Source: Clusia tigrina
Taxonomy: Eukaryota > Arthropoda > Insecta > Diptera > Clusiidae
Length of the DNA stretch: 64,000 nucleotides
Reading direction: 5' to 3'
NCBI GenBank assembly: GCA_920105625.2
Contig: OV050030.1
Location: 181,044,315-181,108,314, forward strand
A program made the position numbers and the translations under genes. The notes under the pieces are model-generated. The model did no database searches and was not told where the DNA came from. It worked only from the letters and a program-made list of their open reading frames with translations. The first letter of the stretch is position 1. Each line of letters begins with the position of its first letter. This document shows positions 45,071-56,500 of this stretch, one piece after another.

Positions 45071-45165
45071 CATAAAATGTATTTTTTACATATGAGTAAT
45101 AAAATATCATTAATAGCTGCCTAATATGTATAAACATGCGTTTTAATTATTCGTTTTGTGGTTTT

Positions 45166-45835
45166 CCTAGCATAAAATGCATTTATAGACACTTTTAGGA
45201 CAACTAACTATGCATTTCCATACAAATCCCATATAGGTCTGCACAGACCTGGTTGTACCATTTAGCGACAAAAAACCCTTATACCTCCGAGGGATATAAA
45301 AATATAAAGTCAATGTGTGTTTGTTTCTTTGTTTGTTTGCTAGGCAAAACAAAATTCCAACAATTTGAGTAAAGTTAAAACATTTATTGCAATGCTTTTA
45401 GAAAATCAACAATCTTAGTTTTTTCAGCATCGCTCGTGTAATCAAATAGTGCAGATGGTCTTCCGTCTTGGGAGCATGCAACGTAGAATTGGCCATGCGA
45501 GAAAACCGGATTTTCCAAATTTATACCGCACATTTCTAAAGATTGTCCTTGCGACTTATTGATGGTAACGGCGAATGCAAGGGGAACATGGTATTGAAGA
45601 CGCTGAAATGCAAACGGCACATCAGTTGGAATCATTGGGATACGAGGAATCAAAGCGTCTTCGCCTTTCAATTTTCCATTCAAAATTGTTGCTTCTATCA
45701 CATTTCTCAATCTTTTTTTGACGGCAAGCCTGTTGCAAAGTTTTGCAGCATAATAAACGGCGCTCCAATGTTTTTTCTGGCAAATCAAGTGCGTTTAAAA
45801 ATTCTGTGGCACCACCTCATCCTGATTCATGATTG
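45166..45835 (-). pseudogene. Helitron helicase C-terminal part and putative 3' end
   Basis: Frames in 45384-45835 give TIMNQDEVV, FLNALDLPEK, then VKKRLRNVIEATILNGKLKG, EDALIPRIPMIPTDVPFAFQ and AFAVTINKSQGQSLEMCGIN, ending with HGQFYVACSQDGRPSALF. This is the end of the Pif1-type helicase of Helitrons. The gene continues at 52575-53460 once BEL is removed. The minus-strand 3' end may be at 45166-45170 (CTAG, preceded by a short hairpin ATAAATGCATTTTAT); this is a weak call. Confidence 0.82.
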
Positions 45836-46111
45836 TGTATATGTTTGGATAATATTTAAGCTAGAGCACGAGCGCAATAAACAGCCGTTGCTTAATCTAG
45901 GAATCCAAGTACAAAAAGAGACTTTATTAGTCCTATTTTCACCACATTGGCTGAATTATCGGATTAGCAAAATTGAAAGAGAAATAGCAAAAAGTGTTCA
46001 TATTAAGTATAAGAACAAATATTAGCACATTGTGTGAAGATGGTTGAGGAGTGAGTTACATTAAAAAGTTATTTAGTGTGCTTCCATATATTTAAATGAA
46101 TGTGCTCGACA
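45836..46111 (-). repeat. 3' LTR of the BEL/Pao element
   Basis: On the minus strand it starts TGTCGAGCACATTC, next to CCTCCCCGGGA. It has TAATAAAG near 45925 and ends AACATATACA. The block CTCTAGCTTAAATATTATCC near 45850-45870 recurs at 52521-52545 in the 5' LTR. Confidence 0.75.
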
Positions 46112-46145
46112 TCCCGGGGAGGTTGAAAGAACCATCTTCAAGGCT

Positions 46146-47540
46146 TCAACAGTAAGGCCAGCTTGAGATGGGGCGGCGAAAAGTGCTTTTTGTTGTCTTG
46201 ACATCAGCTACACGGATTTTCCCATCTTTCCCGATGATGACGTTGATGGCTCGACAATTTAGCCACTTTTGCGGCGCCATGCTATTTTCATGAATAATAA
46301 CGAGGTTGCCGGGCTCTAGGTTAGCGTTTGCTTTTGTCATTTTGGTTCGTTGAAACATATCGTTGATGTACTCGACTGACCACTTTTCACAAAATTTTTT
46401 TTTTTACTGCTGCTATCCGTTGCAATTTTTTAAGGTAGCTTATTTCAGCATATTCGATGAATCGATGAGGTATGGCATTGATTGGACCACCAATCATTAA
46501 GTGGCCAGGAGTTAGTGGTTCGAAATCATTTGGATCGCTCGACTGTGGGGTATTGGCCTAGAACTCCACAAGCGCCGTTGAAAGCTCTTCGTAAGTGAGT
46601 TTGGCACCAGACAAAGAGCGATACTAATGCCTTTTTGGGCTTTTGACAGCGACCTCCCAAATGCCACCAAAGTGGGGAGCCCTGGCAGGAATAAAATGAA
46701 ATGATATAAAATTAGTGGAACAATAATAATTAATTTCATCTTGATATGATTTGCTGAGGAACGATTTTTTGAGCTGGGCGAGCTTCGCTTAGCTCCACAA
46801 AAATTCGTTGCATTGTCGCAAAAAATGTCTGTGGGTAGTCCACGACGATAAACGAGACTCTTGAGTGCAGCGATGAATGCGTCTGCCGTGCAATCAGAGA
46901 CTGCTTCGAGGTGAACAGCTTTGTTTGTAAATACTGCCACATAGCATTTGTACGGCTCTTTTCCACGGATCTTTAGGTAGGTGTCGATAGGCCCGCATAA
47001 GTCAACATCATAGCGAAGAAAAGGGCGATCTGAAGGATTCACGCGTTCTGGAGGAAAATCAGCCATAATCTGTTCTAGCAAAATTGGGCGAAAGCGAACG
47101 CAATCCAGACATGAACGCACCGCCTTGCGTGCAATAGCTCGTGCATTGACGGTCAAGAACATCTGATGAGTGATAGCGATCATTGCTTTTGGGCCTGCGT
47201 GATAATTAGCTTCGTGCAGGTGCCTGATGAGAATTAAGGACAAATTTCATCTGCGATGAAATAAAATCGGACGTTTTCATTCTCTTGGAATGTCTACATT
47301 TTTTATTCGACCTCCGACTCGAAGCAGAGGGAATAAAAAGATTAAGAGATTTTGATGAATTATTAATGTCGAAGTTTTTTCGATGCATTCGATTTCGTAA
47401 GCGAATAAATTTCTTTGAATATTCCAGACGATGCCATATAGCGAGTGTCGAAGGTCCTCAGGTGTTAGCGATTGGTCTCCATTGGAGGCGGTCTCTTTCG
47501 CATGTGGAGTGAATCGGAATAGCCGGCTAACGATACGCAA
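46146..47540 (-). pseudogene. BEL/Pao integrase remnant
   Basis: The start, near 47540, is a poorly readable link. Frame 46512-47243 has the zinc-binding end (IRHLHEANYHAGPKAMIAIT, then SCLDCVRFRP), the first Asp in LRYDVDLCGPID, KCYVAVFTNKAVHLEAV, and the second Asp in IFCDNATNFCGAKR. After a frame change the Glu region is near 46680 (PHFGGIWE). The C-terminal domain at 46146-46358 reads NLEPGNLVIIHENSMAPQKW and GKIRVADVKT. These are the usual BEL/Pao integrase blocks. Confidence 0.85.
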
Positions 47541-47575
47541 AAATCTTGTGTGGCAACTTGTACGTTCAACAAGAT

Positions 47576-49120
47576 CTAGAATTGCATTGCTTCCGACAGC
47601 GCATTTGAAAGTTGCTTTTCATATTGCGGAATTTGCCTCTTCGCTGTTAAAATCAGATACGTTTGTACTTGGCCACTTTTCTCGATTTTTTTGTAGGAAA
47701 GCTGGCCCAGTAAACCAGATGGGTCTACCAGTTCAGCCATCAACGCGCCGCGAGTGAGGATATCGGCAGGGTTGCTTGTAGTTGGAACGTGTCGCCAGTT
47801 GCAATTAGTAGTGCATTCCTGCATTTCAGAAATGCGATTGCCAACAAATGTTAATGTTGAAGTATGCAGCTGTGGCCAACGTAGAACGACGGTCACACCT
47901 GTCCATAGAAAACCGTCAGGCTTTAAAACGCCGAACAGTGGTGCAATATTTTTGTAGAGACGTGGAAGTAAAATTGCGCCGGCGAGCTCCAGTTCTTGTA
48001 GTGTCCTCTTTTTGACTGGCGCAAGTCGACACATTGCTGTGAATAAATGAATAGAAATGTTTCCAATATTATCGCTCACTTGAACATATACTCAACAACC
48101 ATATGCGCGTATTGATGCGTCGCTAAAACCATGCAGCTGAATACTAGTAAACGGTGCAACTAAAACGTAGCGGGATATGCCGATTTTCGAGATTTTTATG
48201 AAATTTTTAAAGTCGTATTTTGGTATTTTCGGATCTCCTGTAACCCAATCAATTTTAATTATCCATAGGTTTTGCAATATGACTCTTGGTTGTATTATCA
48301 GAGGTGCCAGTAACCCCATAGGATCGAAAATTTAAAACGAAAATGACAAAATTAAGCGATTTGTATACGTTGTGTATTGTTTTTTGGGTTGAAACGAAAA
48401 TAAGAATAAATCATGTTGTGGATGCCATAAAATGCCAAGTGCTTTTAAAAATAGAGGCTCATCGATGTTCATATTGATGAGTTCTGTCGATTTGTATTCA
48501 ATTCGATTGAATTTTGGCCAATTCAAATCCGCCTTTTTGCAATAATTGAGTAGTTTCTCTATTGATGATTATTAGCTATTCGATATCGTTGGCGCCTGTC
48601 AACATGTCGTCGACATTGAAATAAAGGCCTAAAATGTCTTCCCACTTATTTGCAATGAGGTTTAGGCTGCTGACATGCCATAAGTAACAGTTTTCAATTT
48701 GTATCTTTGAATCGGATGTTGTTCATTTCCGCGCCAAAGTATGATCAGAAATTTGCGATGCGAGAGGTGTACCAATACCACGCGATACATTTTTACTGTG
48801 TCGCCGGTGAGTGCATACTTGTATAGGCGAAAACGAAGAATGTGCAGATATAGTTCAGCTTCTATAGTCGGTCGACTAACAAAACATTATTGATAGCTAG
48901 TGATATTGGGTCTAAGTACGCACTGGTGGGTATGAAGTAATGTGGCTGCCTAAAATCTATATATTTTGCAAGCGACATATTTTGCAACTGTTCATATTCT
49001 TTCATGAATTGTATATATTACAATTTGATATTGTTGTCACCAGCTAAGTGTCTTCCTAGCGAGTGAAATCGATTCATAGCTAGACAACGAGAGGAACCAA
49101 CAGCAACTGGATCTTCCTTG
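47576..49120 (-). pseudogene. BEL/Pao RT and RNase H remnant
   Basis: RNase H: frame 48092-48319 ends FTSIQLHGFSDASIRAYGC, and 47576-48079 has KKRTLQELELAGAILLPRLY, HTSTLTFVGNRISEMQE and HVPTTSNPADILTRGALMA. The RT thumb is in 48332-48526 (KALGILWHPQHDLFLFSF). The RT palm, upstream to about 49120, is in short frames with MTGA-DD-like remains near 48590-48610 (GANDIE and VDDMLT in adjoining frames) and YIDFRQPHYFIPT near 48930-48970. Many stops. Confidence 0.8.
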
Positions 49121-49880
49121 AATGAAAGCTTCACCACAACACGTCCATCTGTTTTTATTTTTGTATTGGCAACATAGTCAGACTCGCATGCATGCTCATC
49201 TGCTGTCTATTTCGTGGTCACTGACTTTACATCTTCTAATGCCCATAGATATTCTAGTTGCTGATTTAAGTTTTCATCATTGACTGTAGAAAGGCAGCAT
49301 TGTTTTGCGCGTGCCTTACAAAGTGATTTGTAGCGACCTGATACCACCCATCTAAATGTGGTATCTTGTAATATTGGCAGATTCGGTGCAAACTTGATTT
49401 GGCCGTTACACAGAATGTCAAAGTAACTATCTGCTCCGATAAGCAGGTCTCTTGGTTGCGATTTATAAAAATATTCGTCAGCGAAATCAATTTTTGAAGG
49501 CAATTGCCATGGGGCTATTTTCAAATAAGACTCGGGCTGATATCCAGAAATCGATTAGCGACTAGTAAATTTGCTTCTAATATAAAATTGTTGTAGCGAG
49601 AGCGAATTATTTTTTGCAATTAGTATTTTATTTTGGATGATAAACCACCAACGCCGAAAATATTTACTGATGTTTTTATTTTAGGCAAATTCAAAATATT
49701 GGCGAATCGTTCAATGAATAAATTTACCTGCGAGCAGGAATCGAAGAGAGCACGGCCAAATTGGTATTCACCCATAGAATCGCGAATTCAAATAACAGCA
49801 GTAGCAAGCATAACGGTATCTAAAGACATTTGCATATGCACATTCACTTCTGCTGATTCTGCGGATTCACCGAACTCATT
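49121..49880 (-). pseudogene. BEL/Pao protease and RT-linker remnant
   Basis: Reading leftward from 49880, ALFDSCSQVNLFIERFA holds the protease active-site region, where relatives have LLDSGSQ; the Gly is read as Cys. Frame 49207-49524 has PWQLPSKIDFADEYFYKSQP, RDLLIGADSYFDIL and TTFRWVVSGRY, the usual peptidase A17 end. Then SFKEDPVAVGSSRCLAMNRF leads into RT. Confidence 0.78.
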
Positions 49881-50996
49881 TGGGGCCCCATAAGTTATTG
49901 TTGGCCGATGCAGTAGTGTGTCATTGGACTTTTTGCTACACTTGTATTTAGATGTACATTTGGCAACACCATGACTATCTGATAAGCAATTTATGCAGAT
50001 ACCCATATTTTAGCTATGTCGAATCTACTGGTGACTTCCATTGCTTTGAACTTAGCGCAGCCACTGAGCCAATGATCTTTACATTTACAATGAGCGCATG
50101 ACCTTTGTAGCGCATGAAAAGATGTACGATTTTCTGAAGATTTGAGCTTATTTTTATTAGCATGCGCAGAATCTGATTGAGATGAGCAAGGTTCTGTTGA
50201 TCCGAGAAATTGGTATCTACGCTCTAGTTGCTTCGAAAATACTTCCCATGTCGGCAACGATCTAAAATCGAATGTTTCTTTTGACTCGGAATCAAATTTT
50301 TCTGTTGTTAGATATATTATCATGGCATTGAAATATCAGTCTCCTTACCAAGGGATTTTAATGAATTGAATATTGTTAATGATCTTTCGAAAAGACTACG
50401 CAGCTGACCAGCTGATGACTTTTTTCTGGAAGTTCGTAAAGGCGTGCAATATTATCTAAAAATATCACCGTTTTATTATTGTAACGCTCTTCTAATCCCT
50501 TAAGTTTCTTTGTATAATTGTCATATGGAACTAATGCTTGGCCAGATAAACAATGCAAGAGATGATTAAATTTTTCTATTGCCGAAAGAGTGGAATCAGT
50601 ATTGACGAGTTGTTCAAACGATTAATTAAAATTTCTATACTGCAAATACTTGCAATCGAATTTCGGTAAATGTAAATGAGGCGCAGAGACGGAAAACTCA
50701 AGAGCTGTATTATAATGAGAGCGTTTGTAGCTGTCACCAAACAATTCTATTACTTTCGATTTCGTTATAATACACAATTCTTCAATTTCTGGTCGATTCG
50801 TATCTATATCATTTTGCATCTCGACGTCCATCCGAATTGATAGCAATTGTTTGAAATATGCCTCCATCAAACCTAATCGACATTCGAGTTCTGCTACAGA
50901 CTTAGAATCAGAGAGCATATTTTCATGCGTGTAACACTTGCTTTGACTGCTGAGGGTTGTTTTTGTAGTACAGCTAAGTCTGGCATAATTATTCAA
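49881..50996 (-). pseudogene. BEL/Pao gag remnant
   Basis: The start is at 50996 (MNNYARLSCTTKTTLSSQSK). Frame 50622-50996 contains LIST of residues up to LHLPKFDCKYLQYRNFN, followed by a stop and SFEQLVNTDSTLSAIEKFNH, the typical DUF1759 gag block. Later pieces are 50376-50558 (YDNYTKKLKGLEERYNNKTV) and 49991-50323 (SLPTWEVFSKQLERRYQFLG). CAHCKCKDHWLSGCAKF and CINCLSDSHGVAKCTSKYKC form zinc-knuckle motifs at 49960-50100. Confidence 0.82.
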
Positions 50997-50999
50997 TGC

Positions 51000-51364
51000 A
51001 GCACTACGATAAAAAAATCAAACGAAAATTCTCTGCCGACGTCGACGCTTACAAAAAATCCAACTGGGAACAATGCGTTGATTGCGCAGTAATGGTGAGT
51101 GCGAGAATGATGAGAGGACGAATGCAGAATTTAAAGAACAAAGTTTAAGCGATGAATTAAAAACAAATTTGCACGTTGATGAGAAGAAGACAGAATACAA
51201 CGTACGGCAGTAAGCTGGATATTAAATAATATCTATGAATATTAATCAACCAAAGAGCTCTCAGGTTTTCCGTTAGTTGGCGAATGTGCTTTATATGATA
51301 TTCAAAAAAATATTTAATTTTTTCCGCAAAATGTGGGGCTTTTTTTATATTTAACGAGGAAGAA
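51000..51364 (-). other. BEL/Pao leader, inner part
   Basis: Untranslated sequence between gag and the R1 insertion, AT-rich, with no frame of note. Together with 52210-52510 it makes up the leader after removal of R1. Confidence 0.5.
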
Positions 51365-52208
51365 AACATCTAAAGTCACAACCCCGTCAGTGCGGGACTC
51401 TAACTCCGCTAAAACCTCCTCTCGTCATTACGGCGATTCCCCCGGAGACACTGATTAGGTTTTAAGTCGGGAGGCCGTAAGAGCATTTACTGTTCACATG
51501 TTAGTATTAGGTCTGTCATTATGTCAGTCGTGTGTGTCTCAGTATCGGAGTGGCGCTGGCGGCTGCGTTCAGCGTTACGCGCTCGTTCTGCGATTCGCAG
51601 CGCCTTCGTGATGGTGGTCGCTGCCGAGCAAACTGCTTCCCACTTGACGAGCGTATCGCACATGTGCTCACAGAGGTTGTCCATTGTTGGTGGTTCATCG
51701 AGGACAGCACTCAGTTCTTCCCGGGTGCCTTTGAAGTGTGGACAGTCGAAAAACACGTGCTGTGCGTTCTCGTGCACCCAAGGGCAGTATGGACAGTATG
51801 GGTCTTCCTCATACTTTCTCTCATGGAGGTACTGCTTAAAGCAGCCGTGACCAGTCAGCAACTGTGTGACGTAGTAGTTCAGTTCCCCGTGCGTCCTTGT
51901 TATCCATGGCGTGATTTGAGGGATCAGCATGAAGGTCCATCAACTCTTTTCGGATTGCTCCCACCTCTGTTGCCCTTTCCGCAATGGTGTTTTTTTTTCC
52001 GCGGCTTTGTCGATGTTTGTGGGTCTCGCCCTCTGCTTGTAGAGCCGGTGGACCTCCTTCGCCAGCAAGTCTATGGGTGGTTTGCTGCTTATTACCCCTA
52101 TTGCTTCGTCCGATACACTGCGAAATGCGCTAGCCACGCGTAGTGCGTTCAGCCTATGTACTGACTGGACGCATTTAATGAAGGCTTTCACCTTAGTGGC
52201 TTCCACCC
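51365..52208 (-). pseudogene. R1-clade LINE, 5'-truncated 3' end
   Basis: Frame 51940-52206 reads SVHRLNALRVASAFRSVSDE then AIGVISSKPPIDLLAKEVHR, the RT C-terminal linker of R1-clade LINEs. Frame 51487-51930 reads THGELNYYVTQLLTGHGCFK, then the CCHC motif in YCPYCPWVHENAQHVFFDCP. It ends at a stop near 51487, followed by a short 3' untranslated region with GGAGGTTTTAGCGGAGTTAG and CACTGACGGGG. Only one frameshift near 51935 was seen, so this is a fairly young copy. The insertion is in the leader of the BEL element. Confidence 0.86.
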
Positions 52209-52209
52209 A

Positions 52210-52510
52210 AATGTGGTGCCAAAATTTATTGTTGCGTTCTTTATTTTCCGCAATTTTGTAAAATACACATTCGTTTTATAATGTATGCATAAAAACCTAT
52301 TAATAATGGAAACTGGAAATTAAATTCTGCTGCTAGCTGACGATGCTCTTCCCACCGCGCAGCTGCACAAAGAAATCTCGTTCCACCACTAGTTGCTGTA
52401 GATTATAACATATTGGTGTTAAACAAATGAAATGATTTTAATTATTTATAGCGCAGATTTTTTATTCTTTTGGTGAAAATTAGTCTCGAGCCTCCACTTT
52501 TGGCTCAAAA
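52210..52510 (-). other. BEL/Pao leader, outer part
   Basis: AT-rich, no frame. Just inside the LTR, the minus strand reads TTTTGAGCCAAAAGTGGAGG, a possible primer binding region. Confidence 0.45.
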
Positions 52511-52574
52511 ATATGTTTGTTTCTGGATAATATTTAAGCTAGAGTACGAGCGATATAAAAAATCTGCTCCAACA
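52511..52574 (-). repeat. 5' LTR of the BEL/Pao element, internally deleted
   Basis: It starts TGTTGGAGCAGATT on the minus strand, similar to the other LTR's TGTCGAGCACATTC, then jumps to CGCTCGTACTCTAGCTTAAA, which is near the end of the full LTR. About 200 bp are missing in the middle. Confidence 0.6.
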
Positions 52575-53460
52575 GATGGTATCCACTAATTTGAATGTGA
52601 ATATTGGACTTCGTATTTCTTTTAAATTAGCCTTGCTTAGATCATTGAAGCTTTGTTCTTTCCGGCCAGTATTGCTCACTCGCTTAACCAAGCTTGATTT
52701 TTGTACTGTTGCTATGAATCAGTTCTTCTTTTAATTCAGTGAAACGGAAAAAATCGTTTGGTAGTGTTATCATATATTGTAACATCCCCAATATTCAACA
52801 ATTGCTTTGAAAATTCAGCTGCTGATGGATCGTTTTGCAATTGAACGCGTACGCTTGTTTTTAGTCTAAGTATTCTTACAATTTTCCTCAGAATTTAAGA
52901 TTTCAAACATGCGTTTATTTCATCGGCAGGAGTAGATTTAGAAATGACTGGTAACGTTTATCTAAAGTCTGCAGCTAACAGTATCAACGCACCGCCAAAC
53001 AAATCTTGATTTTCTCGTAGATCTTTTAATCGTTCTATATAATGCTTCTAATAATTTTTGTAAGCAGTTTAAGTGTGGGGCGAGTGTGCTGTTCGACCGC
53101 CATCCAATAAAGTAGTAGCAATGCCAGAAGAAGCCAATGGCAGTGCTATTTTGCGTAGCGATCGTATCGTTGCTAGTAACAACGAAATCAAGAATATTTT
53201 ACCACTACCTCCAGGCGTTTCCAAAAAATACATTCCACCACTTTCATCGTCAACAACATGCATAATCGTGTCGTACGCATGCTTTTGATCAATGTTAAAT
53301 TTTGGAATATTAGCTTGAGCAAATGCATCCAATACGTTGCAATCATAATATCGTTCACGCTGCAAATCTCGGTGAAACATGCATTGAGTGATTTGGTGAC
53401 AACATATCAAGTTGTCCCTATACTTTGTTTGCAATTGTCAAGTAAACGTCCTCAATCATG
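52575..53460 (-). pseudogene. Helitron helicase, central part
   Basis: Reading leftward, frame 53069-53434 has FNIDQKHAYDTIMHVVDDES, then the Walker A region FLETPGGSGKIFLISLL and LPLASSGIATTLLDGGRTAH. After a frame change the sequence at 52960-53040 reads LRENQDLFGGALILLAADFR, then LPVISKSTPADEINACLKS and RVQLQNDPSAAEFSKQLLNI. It ends near 52580 with KLVDTI, where the BEL element interrupts; the next codons continue at 45835. A PGGSGK in place of GGTGKT and many stops show decay. Confidence 0.84.
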
Positions 53461-53499
53461 CTCAATGTTTCATTATGTATTTCCGGTGTGTACAGCATG

Positions 53500-53836
53500 T
53501 GTGGATTTGACCGTCATTGAAATCTTGATAATTTCTCCATATTCCAAGTGAGGTTGACGGGAAATATGAAGATACAATTATTGCAAATAGCCAGACTACA
53601 GAAAGCTTACCTTCTGTAATTGGAAAACCACCAAACGAGCTAACTCGAATTTTTCGACTGCGTTCAGGACCTAAACGGCTAAGCAAAAAATATATATTAT
53701 CGAATTATAAATTAACATGTTTTTTCTAATATTTATGCTTAGCATTGGCAAAAGAATATTAGAGTTTAATATTAGCTTGTAAGATTTCAAAACTTATTGT
53801 TAGTTCTTTCGAATAAACACATTTGAAAAATAAATA
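53500..53836 (+). repeat. 5'-truncated Jockey LINE 3' end with A-rich tail, copy 2
   Basis: It matches 40485-40835, including AATAGCCAGACTACAGAAAG, the 3' untranslated region and the A-rich end with TTTGAAAAATAAATAA. A (TA)-rich tract follows. The coding part (ENHQ and NELTRIF blocks) is frameshifted. Confidence 0.75.
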
Positions 53837-54029
53837 ACTAAATATAATTATATATATACATATATATTGCAACGAACCACTTTTTCCCTTCTTTCGCCTG
53901 GGTAATGCTCGCCGGATTGCCAGGGATCGTTTACAGAAATAACTATGAGTTTACTTAGTTTGGTTTTATTTTATTTATTAAATTAAATCTTTAATATTAA
54001 TACTAATACAAAGTCTCGGTACAACGTTG

Positions 54030-54240
54030 GTAATTCTGGGAATTAGTGGAGTACCGATTACAAACCATATAATGCACTAATCCAGAATGGTCTCAGTAAG
54101 TGGTCGTACTTCTTGGTATTAGTGGAGTACCGATTACAAACCCTATAATCCACTAATCCAATAAGCGTTTGTAATTCTGAGCATTAGTGGAGTACCGATT
54201 ACAAACCCTCTAATTCAGAATGGTCTCAGTACGGTCAAAA
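54030..54240 (-). repeat. Tandem repeat, 65-77 bp unit, in solo LTR
   Basis: ATTAGTGGAGTACCGATTAC starts at about 54041, 54118 and 54183, with partly shared flanks (AATGGTCTCAGTA). Confidence 0.85.
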
Positions 54241-54244
54241 GTCT

Positions 54245-54500
54245 TGGTGCGTCGATGTTTTCTCCGTGTGCGTCGATGTGTCATCGTCGATGGCTGTTCC
54301 GGAAAAGAGACTACAGTCGATGCGTAGTCATCGATGGTTGATGATGTAAAAAACTGCTGTCGGTGCGTCGTGGTCGATGGCTGATCAGGAAAAGAGAGTA
54401 ACTATGTCGATGCGTCGTCTTCGTTGGTTGCTATAGAAGAAAATAGCTCCTGTCGATGCGTAGTCGTGGATGCCTGTTCAGGAAAAGAGAGCGAGTCCCT
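54245..54500 (-). repeat. Degenerate tandem repeat with GTCGATGCGT core
   Basis: Five diverged copies of a unit of about 55-60 bp with GTCGATGCGT or GGTGCGTCG followed by GATGGCTG and CAGGAAAAGAGA. Confidence 0.75.
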
Positions 54501-54572
54501 CGGTTGCTGCTGCTTTTATAGCCCAGCTTCAGTCGCAAAGCTTTCAGAAATTTCTGTTGTTGAATAAATTGT

Positions 54573-54780
54573 ATTCAAACGTAACCGCCATTATCGCTGC
54601 AGAATTCGGCTTGTTGACATTCTTCCATGTCCATCGTCTGTTGCTAAGGCGGTGTTGTTGTTGTTGCACCCATTGTTTTCAAACGTAACCGCCATTATCG
54701 CTGCAGAATTCGGCTTGTTGACATTCTTCCATGTCCATCGTCTGTTGCTAAGGCGTTGTTGTTGTTGTTGCACGCTCTGT
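54573..54780 (-). repeat. Tandem duplication, 105-bp unit
   Basis: TTCAAACGTAACCGCCATTA starts at 54573 and 54678. The copies are nearly identical and end in GTTGTTGTTGTTGCAC. Confidence 0.92.
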
Positions 54781-54950
54781 TGTTGTTGTTGATGATGTCA
54801 TGCGCGTCGATCATTCTGTTGTGGCTTTATTAGGGGTGGGTTTTGCCAATTGCTTCTAATAATGCAACAAATTAAATTCTTCTGGAACAATCGAGTGCGG
54901 TTCGTGGCTTCGTTTGAAAAATGGTGGTGGGGCAGAAGAATTATGTTGGA

Positions 54951-54980
54951 GCAAAATTTATGGGGAAATTTTGCTCCGTA
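54951..54980. repeat. Perfect 12-bp-stem hairpin at the start of the solo LTR
   Basis: GGAGCAAAATTT, six bases, then AAATTTTGCTCC. It lies within the first 35 bp of the LTR (minus strand). Confidence 0.85.
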
Positions 54981-54982
54981 CA

Positions 54983-55058
<76 letters not shown>

Positions 55059-55060
55059 GA

Positions 55061-55118
<58 letters not shown>

Positions 55119-55137
55119 TTATATATTTATATTTTTA

Positions 55138-55201
<64 letters not shown>

Positions 55202-55239
55202 GATATATATTTATATATATATATTTATATATATATATA
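54983..55239. repeat. (TA)n array, left of mariner copy 2
   Basis: TA repeat with TTTAT, TACGAG and GATA interruptions. Tyr-Ile frames only. It continues at 56130 beyond the mariner. Confidence 0.93.
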
Positions 55240-56262
<1,023 letters not shown>

Positions 56263-56500
56263 AGGCTACATTTTTGCAAAAATTTCATTAAGATAGCTCT
56301 AACGGTGTAGAAAAAAAATGGCCACAGACGGACAGACGGACAGACGGTCGGGTAAAATAAAAATTTGTTAGAGAGTGATTCTGATCATATCTGTATATAT
56401 ATGTCCATACATACCACGCCTCCTTCTTGAAATTGCAACCCCTCTCAAAAGCACAAAATAGTATACCCTATTTACCTTTTTTAAAGGTAAAGGGTATCAA
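56263..56500 (+). repeat. Family R repeat, 3' part, with terminal hairpin
   Basis: Contains TTCATTAAGATAGCT, ATGGCCACAGACGGACAGAC and the end hairpin TATACCCTATTTACC ... GGTAAAGGGTAT (56462-56498), as in the full copy at 7690-8575. It ends exactly where the inverted-repeat arm begins. Confidence 0.75.

Larger units (their letters stand above)
45836..52574 (-). mobile_element. BEL/Pao retrotransposon inserted in a Helitron
   Basis: The element is on the minus strand with a 276-bp 3' LTR (45836-46111) and a 5' LTR reduced to about 65 bp by internal deletion (52511-52574). It has a polypurine-rich end, and gag, protease, RT, RNase H and integrase in BEL/Pao order. The flanks GATTG (45831-45835) and GATGG (52575-52579) look like a 5-bp target duplication with one change. 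The Helitron coding sequence is continuous across the site. An R1 LINE lies in its leader. All frames carry stops. Confidence 0.85.
53868..54982 (-). repeat. Solo LTR, 1115 bp, in a (TA)n tract
   Basis: On the minus strand it starts TGTACGGAGC and ends GGTTCGTTGCA. Flanks are ATAT (53864-53867 and 54983-54986), a possible 4-bp duplication within TA repeat. The minus-strand 3' end has CTGGCAATCCGGCG, shared with the solo LTR at 19191-20827. It has a TATA-like GCTATAAAAGC near 54514-54525 and three tandem arrays. There is no internal coding region. Confidence 0.78.

Noticed and set aside
45166..45260. Firm Helitron 3' terminus
   Set aside because: CTAG with a short hairpin is present on the minus strand, but the next base is not the expected T and the stem is weak, so it is given only as a possibility.
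51532..52143. 203-codon plus-strand frame
   Set aside because: It is antisense to the R1 LINE 3' end, whose minus-strand motifs are clear.
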